This document shows, piece by piece, positions 31,565 to 42,425 of a stretch of 64,000 bases of DNA (position 1 is the stretch's first letter; every line of letters starts with the position of its first letter). The stretch lies in NCBI GenBank assembly GCA_020740775.1, contig JAHEWK010000038.1, positions 62,001 to 126,000 on the forward strand, written 5' to 3'. The notes under the pieces are model-generated. The model saw nothing but the letters and a program-made list of their open reading frames with translations. It ran no database searches and was not told the DNA's origin. Source of the DNA: Ilyonectria destructans (Eukaryota; Ascomycota; Sordariomycetes; Hypocreales; Nectriaceae). A program made the translations under genes and the position numbers.

Positions 31565-34347
31565 ATGGATTTTATCGCTATTGAAGATGCTCGCGTGCGG
31601 GCAGCTATGGACTTCTATTTGCTCGACTTGGAGGGGACGGCGCCCAAGAACACGGTCAAGAACTACGCGCCAAAACAAGCCGAATGGAAGGTCAGATTGT
31701 TGCTCCCTGCCCTCAATTTACATACTGATGCCACTGTAGAACTGGTGCGCCAGTAACTGGCCGCCTATCCCAAAAGACTGGGTCAACAATAAGCTCTCCT
31801 GGCCGCCGGGCCAGCAGCTACCTGGCGACCTGGTTGATGAGGGCAAACTACTCCTTTTTATGAGGGAGGAGGTCGTCACTCGAGCCCCGAAGAAAGGAGT
31901 TCGAGTGATAAAGCAAAGGAAGCGCAAGGTGGCTGCCGCCCGCGTCGTAGAGGACGTCGCCGCCGTGAAAAGGCGGCGACTTGCTTCAGGTACCGGGTCC
32001 CCCCCCTGGCTGGCCTGGCCTTGACGCCGTATCGCTGACTCTTCGTTTCGGGAGATACGATCGAGGTTGTTACGTCGCCTGCCGGCGAGGAGGCTACAAA
32101 AGAAGAGTCTCCTGCTCTCGACGAGCCTTTATTTAACGAGGAGGAGCTCCGGCTGCAGTACAACACAGTCCGGGGCTATATCTCGGCCATATAAAGGCTG
32201 TATGAGGAGCAGAAGAGCAGGAATATGAATCCGGCGCCTCGGCCGCAGGGAATCGCGCTCAAGGCGCTGAAGAAGAGCATTCTCGCTGTCGTCTGGAGCC
32301 GCAAGCGGTCCGAGTATCGCGACCGCCTTGAGGGCACGATAAAAGACGTCTACACGCCGGCGCAGATCCCCGATCACACGTCTGCAGTCTGGGAGAGCGA
32401 CGACGACGTCTCTGCGCTTTTTCGGACGCAGGTCGACTTCCTCCTGGGCAACCACATGCTCCTGAGGCAGAGTAATCGGTTGCCAATGGAGCTCCCTGAC
32501 TGTTTTCGCCTTGAGCTCCCCAATGAGGGCCAGAAGAGCCGGGAGTTCCCGATATACGCCTTGGTGATTATTATGAACCAGGGCAAGACGAATCAACACG
32601 GGAGAATGGAGTATGGGGCCGCCCTGCGGCACCGTGATGTGCGGTTCTGTCTTATTGGGGCGCTGGCGTTTTATTTCTTTTGGCGTTGGCAGGTGGAGGA
32701 AAAGGAGCTGTTTCCCAGCTTTGAATGCAGTGAGGAGTGGTACGATCTTAAGGTCTTACGTCGCTCCGCTACGGATCCGAAGGCGACGCTTTCAGCCCAA
32801 ACGGCGCGGTCGTGGACGAGCAAGCTGTACAGCCGGTGCGGAATCTCCACCTCAAAAGTTTCGCACGCTCCCCGGGTCGCAGCAGCACAGAACGCCGATA
32901 TGGCAGGCGTCCCTGAAGGTCAGGTGTGTTAAGAGGTTTCGATTTGTTATATTTTCGGCCGATTTGGCCTTATTTTAATGGTATAGCGGCCTTCTACATC
33001 TCAAGTGGATGAGGTGGCGCGCCGGATAGTTGCGAATTTTTCCGACTTTTTAGCCTTGGTGTTGATTTTTTTGGCCGGTAGGCTTTATGAGCTTCCCGTA
33101 AACCTCTGGAGTAGCCCTTCCGCTCGGCTGTTCAACTGCGCTCTTCAGTCCGCATTACCGTACCGTATTTATATGCTGATCTCTATATAACACAGATACA
33201 GCGCGCCGGGAGATAGAACAACGGTGACTAGATGATGGGTTGCTACCTTATATTACTACCCTTTGAGTTTATGAGGTCCTCGGCCGATTTTGACCCTGAC
33301 TGGTCAGGTTCCTACTTTCTCGCGCGCGACACTATCAAGCCGCTACTCGCTCTTTTACGACGTATCTGGCCCGATCTCGATAGGTGGAAAGAAGCACACG
33401 ATACTGCTTCTTTAGCCGTTGAACCGAACAAGGCTGCCGGTGCGTTTCTCGAGCTTTTGGGCTGGCTGCGCGAAGTGTTGTTACAGGATTCCGTCTTCTT
33501 GCGGAAGCTCTATCCCCGGCATCCTGTCTTCCGCGATCCAGTCTTCAAAAGTCGTGATTTTGCAGCGTTCGCGCTACAAGTTGAAGGCGCCTGTCGAACT
33601 GCTGAGGAAGAGAGTTATGTGGCCACCATCGATCGAGCTATCCCTGCCGTTGCAGAGAAACTGCATTCCTTACAAAGCCAACAGCTCGCTGTGAACTTAA
33701 CGGTAGATAGGATGTTCTATCAACTTACGATAGAGCTTAACAAGCTGTCGAGACAGATACTTGAGCTATCCAAAATCAACTATACTGTCACGATCAGCCC
33801 TGGGCTTAGTACGGTCTCACAGCGGTTGGAAATGCCGAAACGAGGGCGCCGCGGCGCGCCGGCACGTTTGACGACGCCGGCTCCCTCGTTGCGGGCCGCC
33901 GCTCCTCTCCCCGCCACTCCTACGCTTGTGGAAGAGCAGGGAGCCGTTGGCCGAGCCTCCCCTTCGTCTCATCTGCCGCCGCCCGGAGCGGCGGCGGATG
34001 AGCCGCAAATACCACACTTTGAGTTTCCTTTAGACCTCAGAAGCGTTCGCGATCTGTGGACCGTGTGGAAGAACGGGAGGGCCGGCATGCCTTCTATCGA
34101 GTCCCTGGAGGCCGACTATGGCTCTGCTTGGCGCCCCAAACACCAGAAGTCCGTCTTCTGCAGCAGGAAGGCGATAATCGACTTCATCGCGCAGAAGGCG
34201 CGAGAGCGGGGGGGCGAGCGCGACGTCGGCGTACACTCACTCGTTGTCATGCGAATTGAGGAGCTGTGCGCCAACTGGTCTCTTGACAAGGTGCGGAAGG
34301 CTATAAAGAACGGGGATCTGGACCGGAGATGGCTGCCAGAGCCGTGA
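31565..34347 (+). pseudogene. Crypton tyrosine recombinase (NDC10-like/GCR1_C), four exons, three nonsense codons
   Basis: Exons read by eye: 31565-31690, 31740-31989, 32055-32923, 33202-34347, keeping phase throughout (about 796 codons). Intron 1 (49 nt, TACTGATG branch, TGTAG) joins QAEWK to NWCASNWPP; introns 2 and 3 are 65 and 278 nt. Family features: N-terminal KNTVKNYAPKQAEWK; a YR core with GKTNQHGRMEYGAALRHRDV, ALAFYFFWRWQ, the HxxR box (SHAPR), and the catalytic Tyr in MMGCYLILLP; then a C-terminal GCR1_C domain (LWTVWKNGRAGMPSIESLE, YGSAWR, SRKAIIDFI). The only lesions are stops at 32192-32194 (TAA for probable Gln in YISAI-Q-RLYEEQ), 33214-33216 (TAG for Trp in GRW) and 33229-33231 (TAG for Gln in GDQMM). 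All three are CpA-to-TpA-type changes on one strand or the other. No frameshift is seen. Confidence 0.82.
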
Positions 34348-34500
34348 AATGTGGTGTTTTTGGCTGTCTTTTTGCGACTGTTTTGTTAGTTACCCCTGAA
34401 TTGAGCCGACTATCACGACTTTTTTTTGCTTATAGTGTTGAGCCTAGACCCCCCTAAAAGTGCAGTAAAATTGGCCCGTTTTGGTCGTAATTGGGCGGCC
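31565..34500 (+). mobile_element. Crypton element (approximate limits)
   Basis: Defined by the recombinase gene and short flanks. Cryptons integrate by site-specific recombination and have no terminal inverted repeats, so I could not set the ends. It lies directly downstream of a membrane-protein gene that loses its 3' part at about 31250, which suggests insertion or deletion there. Confidence 0.6.
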
Positions 34501-35232
34501 TTTTAGGGCTTGTAAACCACCCCATAGACGGTCATCACTTGAAAATAAAGGCGATGACCAGAAACGCGCGCAAATCAACAACAAGACAGATGCACGGCTC
34601 GAGCGAGGTGCCATTTTGTTCAGCTCAATTAGACGAGCCTATTTATCCTATTTTTATGCCCGTGCAGGCTTTGGTCGTCGATGAATACCGAGATCCGTAA
34701 AAATTACAGTCCTTTTGGTGATGTCAAGGGCTTGGCGGTTTTTAGCGGGGTTTTCCGAAAACCCGCCACGCAATCCGACCTGTTACATCCACTTGTTGTA
34801 GTGGTCAAGCGGCACGCGGCCGGCTCGGGGGGGGGGGGGGGGGGGGCGCGGCGAGACCTTGACTGTGTGGAGAAGCCCGAGATGGATTGGCGTGGATAGT
34901 TAGCCAGCCGGTGGGGCCGAACCAATGTTTGCTCTCGTGATGTCTGTCGGTCGGCTTTGAGGTTAGGGCATGTGACTGAATGCTAATGAGGCCAAGTGGC
35001 CGAGACACTGAGGTGCTACGCTTGGGTTTTTGCGGGAATGGCTCACAATGACGTGCACGGTATATGGTTGTATCGTACACATTCGACGCCTGATACCAAC
35101 TTATATCGTGTGCCTGTCCCCTACTTGTTCGACGCTCCTCAAAACTGAAGTCATTCTCACTTTCGCCACAGATCTTATAGAGGTGCCAAGGATATCTATT
35201 CCGCCCAACAACCCACCAAGCTAGTGCTCAAG
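34348..35232. other. Intergenic region with a 20-G homopolymer
   Basis: No gene is visible. It holds a small GGTTTTTAGCGGGGTTTTCC / GGAAAACCCGCC inverted patch (about 34738-34772), the inverted repeat CCACT...AGTGG (about 34790-34803), the 20-G run at 34827-34846, and the probable promoter of the 35233 gene on its right side. Confidence 0.5.
34827..34846. repeat. Poly-G run of 20
   Basis: Twenty consecutive G on the plus strand, flanked by CGGCTC and CGCGGCG. This is extreme for the window, where other homopolymers are below about 10. It could form G-quadruplex structure, be a slippage-prone tract or be a sequencing/assembly artefact. Confidence 0.9.
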
Positions 35233-36797
35233 ATGCCTCTGAAAATCATCATCGTTGGTGCTGGTCTCGGGGGTCTTGGCTGTGCCATTGCTTTGACTCG
35301 TGCTGGCCACAAGGTTGAGGTATGTAGACCATTGTTTCTTGATGGAGGGGTGACAAAGCCAACACATCAAGGTTTTCGAACAATCCTCGTTCCTGAACGA
35401 AGTTGGCGCTGCAATCCATATTCCTCCCAACGCCACCAGAGTTCTCAAACACTGGGATTGCGACTTTGAAGATCTACAAGCCACCCTTTGCAATGCAATC
35501 AAGGTCTACGACAAGACAGGGAAGCTCATGTTTATCCCTGCGGTAAGCACCCATCAAGTCCGAGGCTACATGAATCATCTACTGACTTTTGTTCTTCTCC
35601 TTAGAGCACCAAGGCACTCCATGAGAAGCTCAATACTCGAGATGAATGGCTTCTCTCGCATCGCGTCGACTTACACAACACTCTGAGGAAGCTAGCCACT
35701 GACGAGACGTATGGAGACAATCTGAAGATCCGTCTTTCCAGCCGTGTCATGTCCGCGGTGAGTCACTGTCTGCGCCTTTTTATTCTCCTTTCCAGTATTA
35801 TTCTCATCGTCATCGCCACTTTGTGCGTATCATGTGGCTAACGGTGCGACTTTGCTCAAGGATGCGGAAGCCGCAGAGATTGTTCTTGAGGACGGGACCA
35901 AACACCGAGCTGATCTACTCGTCGGAGCAGACGGCGTGCATGTAAGTAGTAAGACTGTTACAGCTACGTAACATGCATGCTAAACCAGGTTGCAGTCAAA
36001 AGTCGTCGCCGCGGTGACCCAAAAGACGCCTGAACGCAAGAGCACAGGGCAAAACACATTCCGATTCTTGGTCCCTATGGACAAGATTCAGGCCAATCCG
36101 CTCACGAGACGCTTATTTGCGAACCTTGGTATCGACTGCCAGCACGTTTTTGTTACATATGACCGTCGTCTAGTTATTTATCCTTGTCGGCGCGGCAAAC
36201 TGCTCAACATCGTCGCCATGCATCCAGCTGAGGATTCCAGCCTTGAATCCGAATCCTCATGGCTTGCTGGAGGCAAGATAGAAGACTTGCTCAACACTTA
36301 CAGCGAGTTTTCCCCCGACATCATCGAAATGTGCAGTCTTGCCGAAGACTTGAAGCTCTGGAGCTTAGCTACAAGAGATCCCCCCGAGAAGTTCTATAGG
36401 GGCAGGACTGTCTTAGTAGGTGATGCAGCTCATCCCATGCTTCCTCGTAAGTCCTCGTTTACCAAGAGTGTAATGTGCTCTAATAGCAATAGACCAAGGT
36501 CAAGGTGGTGCACAGTCCCTGGAGGACGGCGCAGCTCTTGGAGCTCTGTTCCCTGCCGATACAACTGTAGATCAAATACCGAGGAGACTCGCGCACTTTA
36601 ACAAGCTCCGCTATGGCCGAGCAGTAACCGTTATGTTCATGTCAAAGATCAATGATGAGAGGCGAGGAGAGATGATGGATGACCTCCGCAAGTTTGTTCC
36701 TGACGCGCAGCTTCCGAAGAGCATGTTTGAATACGCTTGGGACTCATACGTTGTTCGTGATGCGCAGCAGCTCCTGGCGAATGAGACCAAAGCTTGA
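35233..36797 (+). CDS. FAD-dependent monooxygenase, salicylate-hydroxylase-like, six exons
   Basis: Exons 35233-35319, 35372-35542, 35605-35757, 35861-35941, 35996-36446, 36493-36797 give 415 aa. Motifs of the FAD_binding_3 family: N-terminal GxGxxG in IIIVGAGLGGLGCAIAL; an EQSSFLNEVGAAIHIPPNATRVL region split here as 'FEQSSFLNEVGAAI' and 'IPPNATRVLKHWD'; the DG motif in LLVGADGVHSKV; and the GD motif in VLVGDAAHPMLP, followed by HQGQGGAQSLEDGAALG across the last intron (46 nt, donor GTAAGT). All introns have GT-AG ends and correct phase. The enzyme should use NAD(P)H and O2 to hydroxylate an aromatic or other cyclic substrate, probably cytosolic. The substrate is not predictable. It is the first gene of the metabolic island, co-oriented with the next monooxygenase. 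Confidence 0.85.
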
Positions 36798-37717
36798 AGC
36801 AGAGTAGCATACAGGGAAACGGGGGCAATGGTATCCAATTGTCCAGGCTCTATTAGCTAAAGCAACATCCCAACACTTGGTAGTCGATGTGTGGAAGACC
36901 GTGAAAGGCAGCAATTCAGAAGCAGTAGGACTTCATATGACCTTTCCGTTGAGAAGTTCAGTACCAACGGCGTAGCTGAGAAAGCAGGCGCCTCGAGGTC
37001 GTCTCTGTGACTTATCGATGTATTAAGGCAATGGTAGAAGGATAAACTTGATCGTCATACGGAGACAGCTTGAAGCAAAGTGAACCCCCAATCTCAACAA
37101 TGCTAAAGCGCACAGGGAGATTCTAAAACAAATAAGGAAGCGCTACGTGATTATTCTGGTAATATCCATAGAATTACTTATTGAAAACCTTGTCTGCAAA
37201 CCTTGAGTGAACACTTGGCTGAGTTGCGACTCAAGGGAATGGCACAACGACCCCATTGAGAATGCCATAGCAAACACATTCTGAGAGGCTTCCAAGCGCT
37301 TCCCTCCGCGAGCGAAGCCCCTCTGGCAGACTGTTCTGACACATGCAAAGCCCACACCACTCCACTAGTACCCATTAAGCTAGCTGCTTCGGAATGCGAC
37401 GCCAGAAAAGCCGAAGTCATCAAGTCATCACATCGGAGTGTCGGTAATTACCCCACCGGATCTCTCCCATTGTCAGGCGATCCTGTGGAGATGGCGCTGG
37501 TGCTGACATGTGGAGATGTCGTTCCAGATCTTGACCACCGGCTTGCTTAGCTGAGCGCCTGAACCGTGCTACGAACATGGCTGTAGTGAGCCGGTCAGTG
37601 ACATCCCCAATGTCCGAATTATATATCGTTCAGTTTCTATAACAGTTTTCTTGCGACTACCACTTATCGTGCACTGCTTCAAAAGTCAAGACTCCAATCA
37701 AGACACCAACTGTCACG
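36798..37717. other. Intergenic spacer between the two monooxygenases
   Basis: No gene is supported. The segment 37610-37717 contains a TATATATCG stretch and a pyrimidine/CACC-rich leader before ATG 37718 and is the likely promoter of the second monooxygenase. The remainder shows only unconnected short frames. Confidence 0.5.
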
Positions 37718-39551
37718 ATGACGGACACGACACGTCAAGTAGATGAAACTTTTTCATCCTCCAACTTGAAGAGGGACAAGTTCACTGAGATAGATCATTC
37801 CAACATTCCACTCGAAAAGGAAGAATGGCCCGTCATCATCATCGGTTCGAGCATGGTTGGTAAAACCCTGGGTCTGCTACTTGGTTATCATGGGTATGAA
37901 AATCCTAAGCCACTCAACAATGTGACAACACCATTTACTATTTGCTAGTGTTAAGTCAATGTCATTTGATCGCCATGCCGCTGCAGGTACCCATCCTCGA
38001 GCGGCTGGCTTGAACTTCAGGACGAGCGAAATCCTCCGTCAACTGGGACTCGAGGAGTTTACTTTGGAGCAGAGTGCGAGTGAGTTCGATCTCAACGCTG
38101 GCATGCTCCTGGTCGAGAAACTCGTCGGCGGCAAAGTCTTGAAGCATCTCCAAGAGCATGACCCCGAGAAAATCAAGGATATCACCCCTTCTAGCTGGGT
38201 ATGGATCTCGCAACGCATGTTTGAACCCATCCTGGGCGCCCACTCGGACCAGTACGACAGCGTACAGCTCCACGGACACGAAGTGCTCCTTTACGAAGAA
38301 GTGGAGGACGGAGTCATTGTTGTGGTCAAGACTCTCGATTCAGGAGAGATCAAAAAGCACAAAGCGCGCTATGTGGTCGCCTGCGATGGAAACCGGAGCC
38401 CAACCCGCCAGAAAGAGGGTATCTCTTGGGATGGACCAGGTATTCTCAGGAACAGCGTTAGCGTCAGCTTCAAGTCTGACCTGAGCCCTTTCATTGGCAA
38501 GAGAATGGTTCATGGCGTTATCTATGTTGCAAACGAAAAGATTGGTGGCGGCTTTCGCCTTGAAAATGAAGGAAAGGAGGGACTCCTCATGGTCAATAAC
38601 GTAGGATCCAAGGCCGATTTTGCACCTGGTTCCGTCACATCGGAAGAGGCCAGGGAATACTTCTATGCGTGTTCTGGCCTCACCCCAGACCAGTTGTCTC
38701 TTGACATCCAGACCATGAACTACTGGACAATGGCGGCATATACGGCTGGCAAGTTTGCCAGTAAAGGCGGCCGTGTCTTCCTGGCTGGAGATGCTGCTCA
38801 TATCATGCCACCAACTGGAGGCTTGGGAGGAAACACTGGAATTGCGGTATGCCGCCCGCTTGATATCCAAACGACTCTGGACTAAGACTGACATAGTTGT
38901 GTATAGGACGCTCACAATATCGCATGGAAGCTCGCGTATGTCTTGTCCGGCAAGGCGTCGCATTCCCTGCTGGAGACTTACAACAGCGAGAGGAAGCCGA
39001 TAGACGAGTTTACGGTCTTGCAAGCCCACAGTCGGTTCCAAAACCGTGTTGTGGTCCAGCAACCACCCGCCCCGGAAGCTCCTGATGTCGCCATAGAACT
39101 AGGATACAGATACCCTCAGGGCGCCTTTCTCCCAGAAGAACATTACAAAGTTCCGAAGCAGCTTTACGACGATCCGGCTCAGCCCACAGCAGTCCCAGGG
39201 TCCAGGTTTCCGCATGTCTTTCTCGAAGAGACTGCGAGTCCCCATAAACGCATCTCGACGATTGATCTCGTGAAGAAGAATTTCGTGCTCATCACTATCG
39301 AGCCGGAATCACCCTGGATCCGAGCCGCTAGTCAAAGTCCTATCGAGCTGGATGTACATGCTCTGAACGCGATGTCTAGTCCATACAGAGATTCAGAGGG
39401 GGCTGTTGAAAGGAAGTGTCGTCTCAAAGTCGGTGAAGCAATGCTTGTACGGCCTGATGGTTTCATTGCTTGGAGAGGCGGGAGGTCCGATAATGGTCAT
39501 GCCGAACAGTTAAAGATTGCGCTAGAGGGTATATTGGGAAAGAGTTTCTAG
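37718..39551 (+). CDS. FAD-binding monooxygenase, phenol-hydroxylase-like (PheA/TfdB group), three exons
   Basis: Exons 37718-37893, 37949-38846, 38907-39551 give 572 aa. It belongs to the larger FAD_binding_3 aromatic hydroxylases: dinucleotide site VIIIGSSMVGKTLGLLLG, RAAGLNFRTSEILRQLGL, the DG motif in YVVACDGNRSPTRQKEGI, the GD motif in VFLAGDAAHIMPPTGGLGGN, then DAHNIAWKLAYVL across the second intron, and a C-terminal thioredoxin-like tail. The first glycine loop reads G-S-S-M-V-G, so the middle Gly of GxGxxG is Ser; the rest of the site is normal. An N-terminal extension of about 40 residues precedes the Rossmann strand and shows no signal peptide. It likely hydroxylates a phenolic or quinone-type intermediate. 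Substrate unknown. Confidence 0.85.
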
Positions 39552-39762
39552 AATTTCGAGTTTCAGTCAAGTAGTTGCTTTAATCTAAGATTTAAGTTTA
39601 AAGACTTTATGACCAGACACAGAATGAGATAACTTCGTACCAAACTCACACAGAATTGTCCTATTTGAGTAATGTTGATCAAGCTGATGTAGCCATTTGA
39701 CTCGGTCTTGGGTCTCATTGCTAGAGTTCTGGTAGATACATACATCGTTCCGGTCAGGTTGC

Positions 39763-39945
39763 TCACATCATCAGGGTAATGTAGAGAATAGAGCGGCGAA
39801 GGTAGGACCTGACGGTAAAAGCTTCCTTGGCAAGCGTGAGTCCAGAGTTGTTTGTGGCAAGCGCTTTCTCTTCCTCAAGTTGCATGTTGATGCCGTCCAT
39901 CTCGTTGCGAATGTAGGGGTGGTCTGCGGGAAGGCCTCGCAACCT
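39763..39945 (-). pseudogene. Sugar-transporter (MFS) fragment
   Basis: A short minus-strand stretch reads RLRGLPADHPYIRNEMDGI, then LEEEKALA and a FTVRSYLRRSILYITLMM tail before a stop. This matches what I remember of the central loop of fungal hexose/quinate-type transporters (LPADHPYI...E...I), preceded by an apparent intron acceptor CCAG. No transmembrane halves are found on either side, so only an internal exon remains. It is either a relic or misread sequence. Confidence 0.45.
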
Positions 39946-40306
39946 GGACAGAACAGCTGTCAGGACAACGGAACAAGACAAGAGAACACACCCTCCGTTG
40001 CCCATGAGTTATGTGTAAGCATAGGACAGTCCTCCAGGGTTATTCCTAGAGCAATTCTGCGTGGTGCCCACAGCTTAGTAGTGGAACGTGAAATGATACT
40101 TGTGGGATTCAACTCGCAGCAAAGAGTTTCATGTTATCTATCTCGTAATGATATATCTCTGATGCGAAAAGACTAAATCCTAGCCCATTAAGTCAAAAGG
40201 TCTTGCTATAACCGTGGTTGAACGATTACAGCTTGCTAGCTTTATAGGCCTTAAGGTGCAATTGCCCACATTGCATGCGTTTCCGCATCAATCTCTTGGG
40301 TACTTA

Positions 40307-42425
40307 TCAGTTGGTCACAGGATCCAACAACGGAACCACCAGATGGCTATCAAACTTGGCCCCAAAGCTAACGGTATGGCGACCCTTGTTCTTGTGCGTG
40401 GCGCCAAACATAGAAGGAAACTCCATGTAGCTCATGTAATGGCCAGATACCTTGAGAGTCAGGTGTTCACCCTCATCAAAGATAATTCCGGTAGGCCAAA
40501 TAGGAACTTCAAGCTTGGTGATAGTGCCAGCAGGAATCGCCTTTCTGGTAGTGTTGGTATACTCAGGCCAGTCGCCAGTGAACTTGCCAGGCTCGGGAGC
40601 CACCTTGCTCACGGCATGGCTACCTCTCAGAGTTCCAGTAGGCCCTAGGTACTTCAGAAAGCACGAGTCGGCAGCCTCGGAATGATCCTTCAGCGGGGGT
40701 ATCTGCTCGTCTAGCGGGACGTTCATGTTCACCAGTGACTTTCCAGATGCGTCGGCCTTTCCAAGCTGTACAAAGACATCAATCTCGTCTTCACTTTCGT
40801 TTGCAATGTTTAGGACAAGCCAGGAATATCCGAGTAGCCACGTCTTCTTGGTCAACCTGTGTCTGAAGATGAGTTCTTCGCCGCCGGCAAGTGGCCCCTT
40901 GGGCACAAACTCGGCATCGTACGAAGCAGACCCAACCTGGCTCACTGGGTTTAGCTCGAGCTTCTCGCCGGAAGCGAGGTAGAGCTTGGTGTGTTTCGTT
41001 TGCGGAAGAGGGAAAGACTCGAGAGGAAGATGGACAACGGGAGGCTGTGGCATGTAGGGTCAGCTGCATTGGGACGTTGAGATAGAAGGCTAATTCGACG
41101 AGACTTACCTTGTTGAATCCGAGAAGCGAAACCCGAACTCTGGGAGTGCTTTGCCAGTCATTCTTCTTTCCCCTCAGATAGTAGTCAAAGAACTTGGTCA
41201 AATCGTCGATGTTTGCCGGGTCATACAAGTCTGACCACTCTTGCTTGGGGTGGATTCGCAGCCTATCAAGGTTAGCAAGCTGATCATCCAAGCGGGATGG
41301 GATATAGCTGCTATAGCAATACGCAACATAGCATGTGAGACTCACCACTTATCCTTGGAAGCCAACGTGTGGTAGGCACGGATGGAGCCGGTTGTATGGA
41401 GGGCACTGGAGTAGCTGGCGAGTATATAAGCCGGGACATTGATGTCCTCAAGCTTGGATCGCTTGTCCTCCCAGTAATCGTTAAACAGCGGGTATTTCTC
41501 CAACATATTAACAGCGGCCTCACTGCCGTTCCGGCCAACCATGCCGTTTTGGAGGAACCCCCACATGCTGTCGTATGGGTATGGGACACCGCCACGGCAG
41601 AGTGTATCCCGGTAGAAGTCAGCAGCGCCCTCCCAGGGAGCAATGGCAGCGAGCGATGGAGGCTGCTGAGCGGCGATGTACCATTGGACCATGGCAAGCC
41701 AACTGTTACCGGCGAGGGCGACCTTGCCAGAGCACCAGTCGAGCTTGGCGATATGCTCGATAGCATCGTAGCCATCTTTGCCATCTTGGACCCCAAGCCA
41801 CCTATCTTGGGTTAGTCTTGTGTGCCATTTTTTATGCTGAGTGGGACGAGTGAAAACTCCTCTCTTCCCCCAGCAATGATTGTAGGCACTTACGGAACAA
41901 TGCCTTCGGAATCCCAAGAGCCTCTTAGGTCTGCGTTGATAATGGCATAACCTCTAGCGGGCCAGAGGGCGGGATCCAAACCCTCAAACTTTTCATAACC
42001 ACTGACTCGACTTTGCGGAACACCAAACCGTCCAGGGAGCATGTCAAGTGAGTTGGGGCCTGTCAATGTTCACGTTAGTAAGCTGCTTCGTGAGGGGACG
42101 AAATAACAGGGTTAGGCCTGGTAGATGGAAACTCACCATTGCCTGTCTTGCCGTAAGGACTCCAGACCAGGATCGCAGGGACCTTCTCACTAGTCTTAGG
42201 GCGGAAAACGTCGGCGTACAACTTGACACCATCGCGCATGGGCAAGGTGATGTCTTTCTCAAAGATCGTATCCACCTCAAATGCCTTGTGCTCGGGACTC
42301 AGGCAGTGACCCTTGGAAATCTCCTTGGTTGAAGGGTTGAAAGGGGCATAGGGCAGACTGCCCTTGTCCCCAGGAGTGATCGTCGAGCTCAGCACCACAT
42401 CGACATTTGCAATGCGAAGAGGCAT
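40307..42425 (-). CDS. CocE/NonD (X-Pro dipeptidyl-peptidase S15-like) alpha/beta hydrolase, five exons
   Basis: Exons 42425-42137, 42059-41894, 41801-41346, 41262-41109, 41044-40307 give 600 aa, all introns GT-AG and phase-consistent. The N-terminal half carries the S15 signature: ITLPMRDGVKLYADVFRP, VPAILVWSPYGKTG, RGYAIINADLRGSWDSEG and the nucleophile elbow VALAGNSWLAM (Ser). LASKDKWLRIHPKQEWSDLY near the end of the catalytic domain supplies a candidate His. The C-terminal half is the beta-sandwich PepX_C domain (TKKTWLLGYSWLVLNIANES, AGTITKLEVPIWPTGIIFDEGE in parts). The acid residue usually in a GWyD-like strand is not obvious: the aligned piece reads AYILASYSSALHTTG. It likely hydrolyses an ester or amide; substrate unknown. 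It is transcribed opposite to both monooxygenases. Confidence 0.83.

Noticed and set aside
32924..33201. Insertion of foreign DNA in the Crypton recombinase
   Set aside because: GTGTGT donor, GCTGATC branch-like site and ACAG acceptor with exact phase make an intron more likely, although it is long for this gene.
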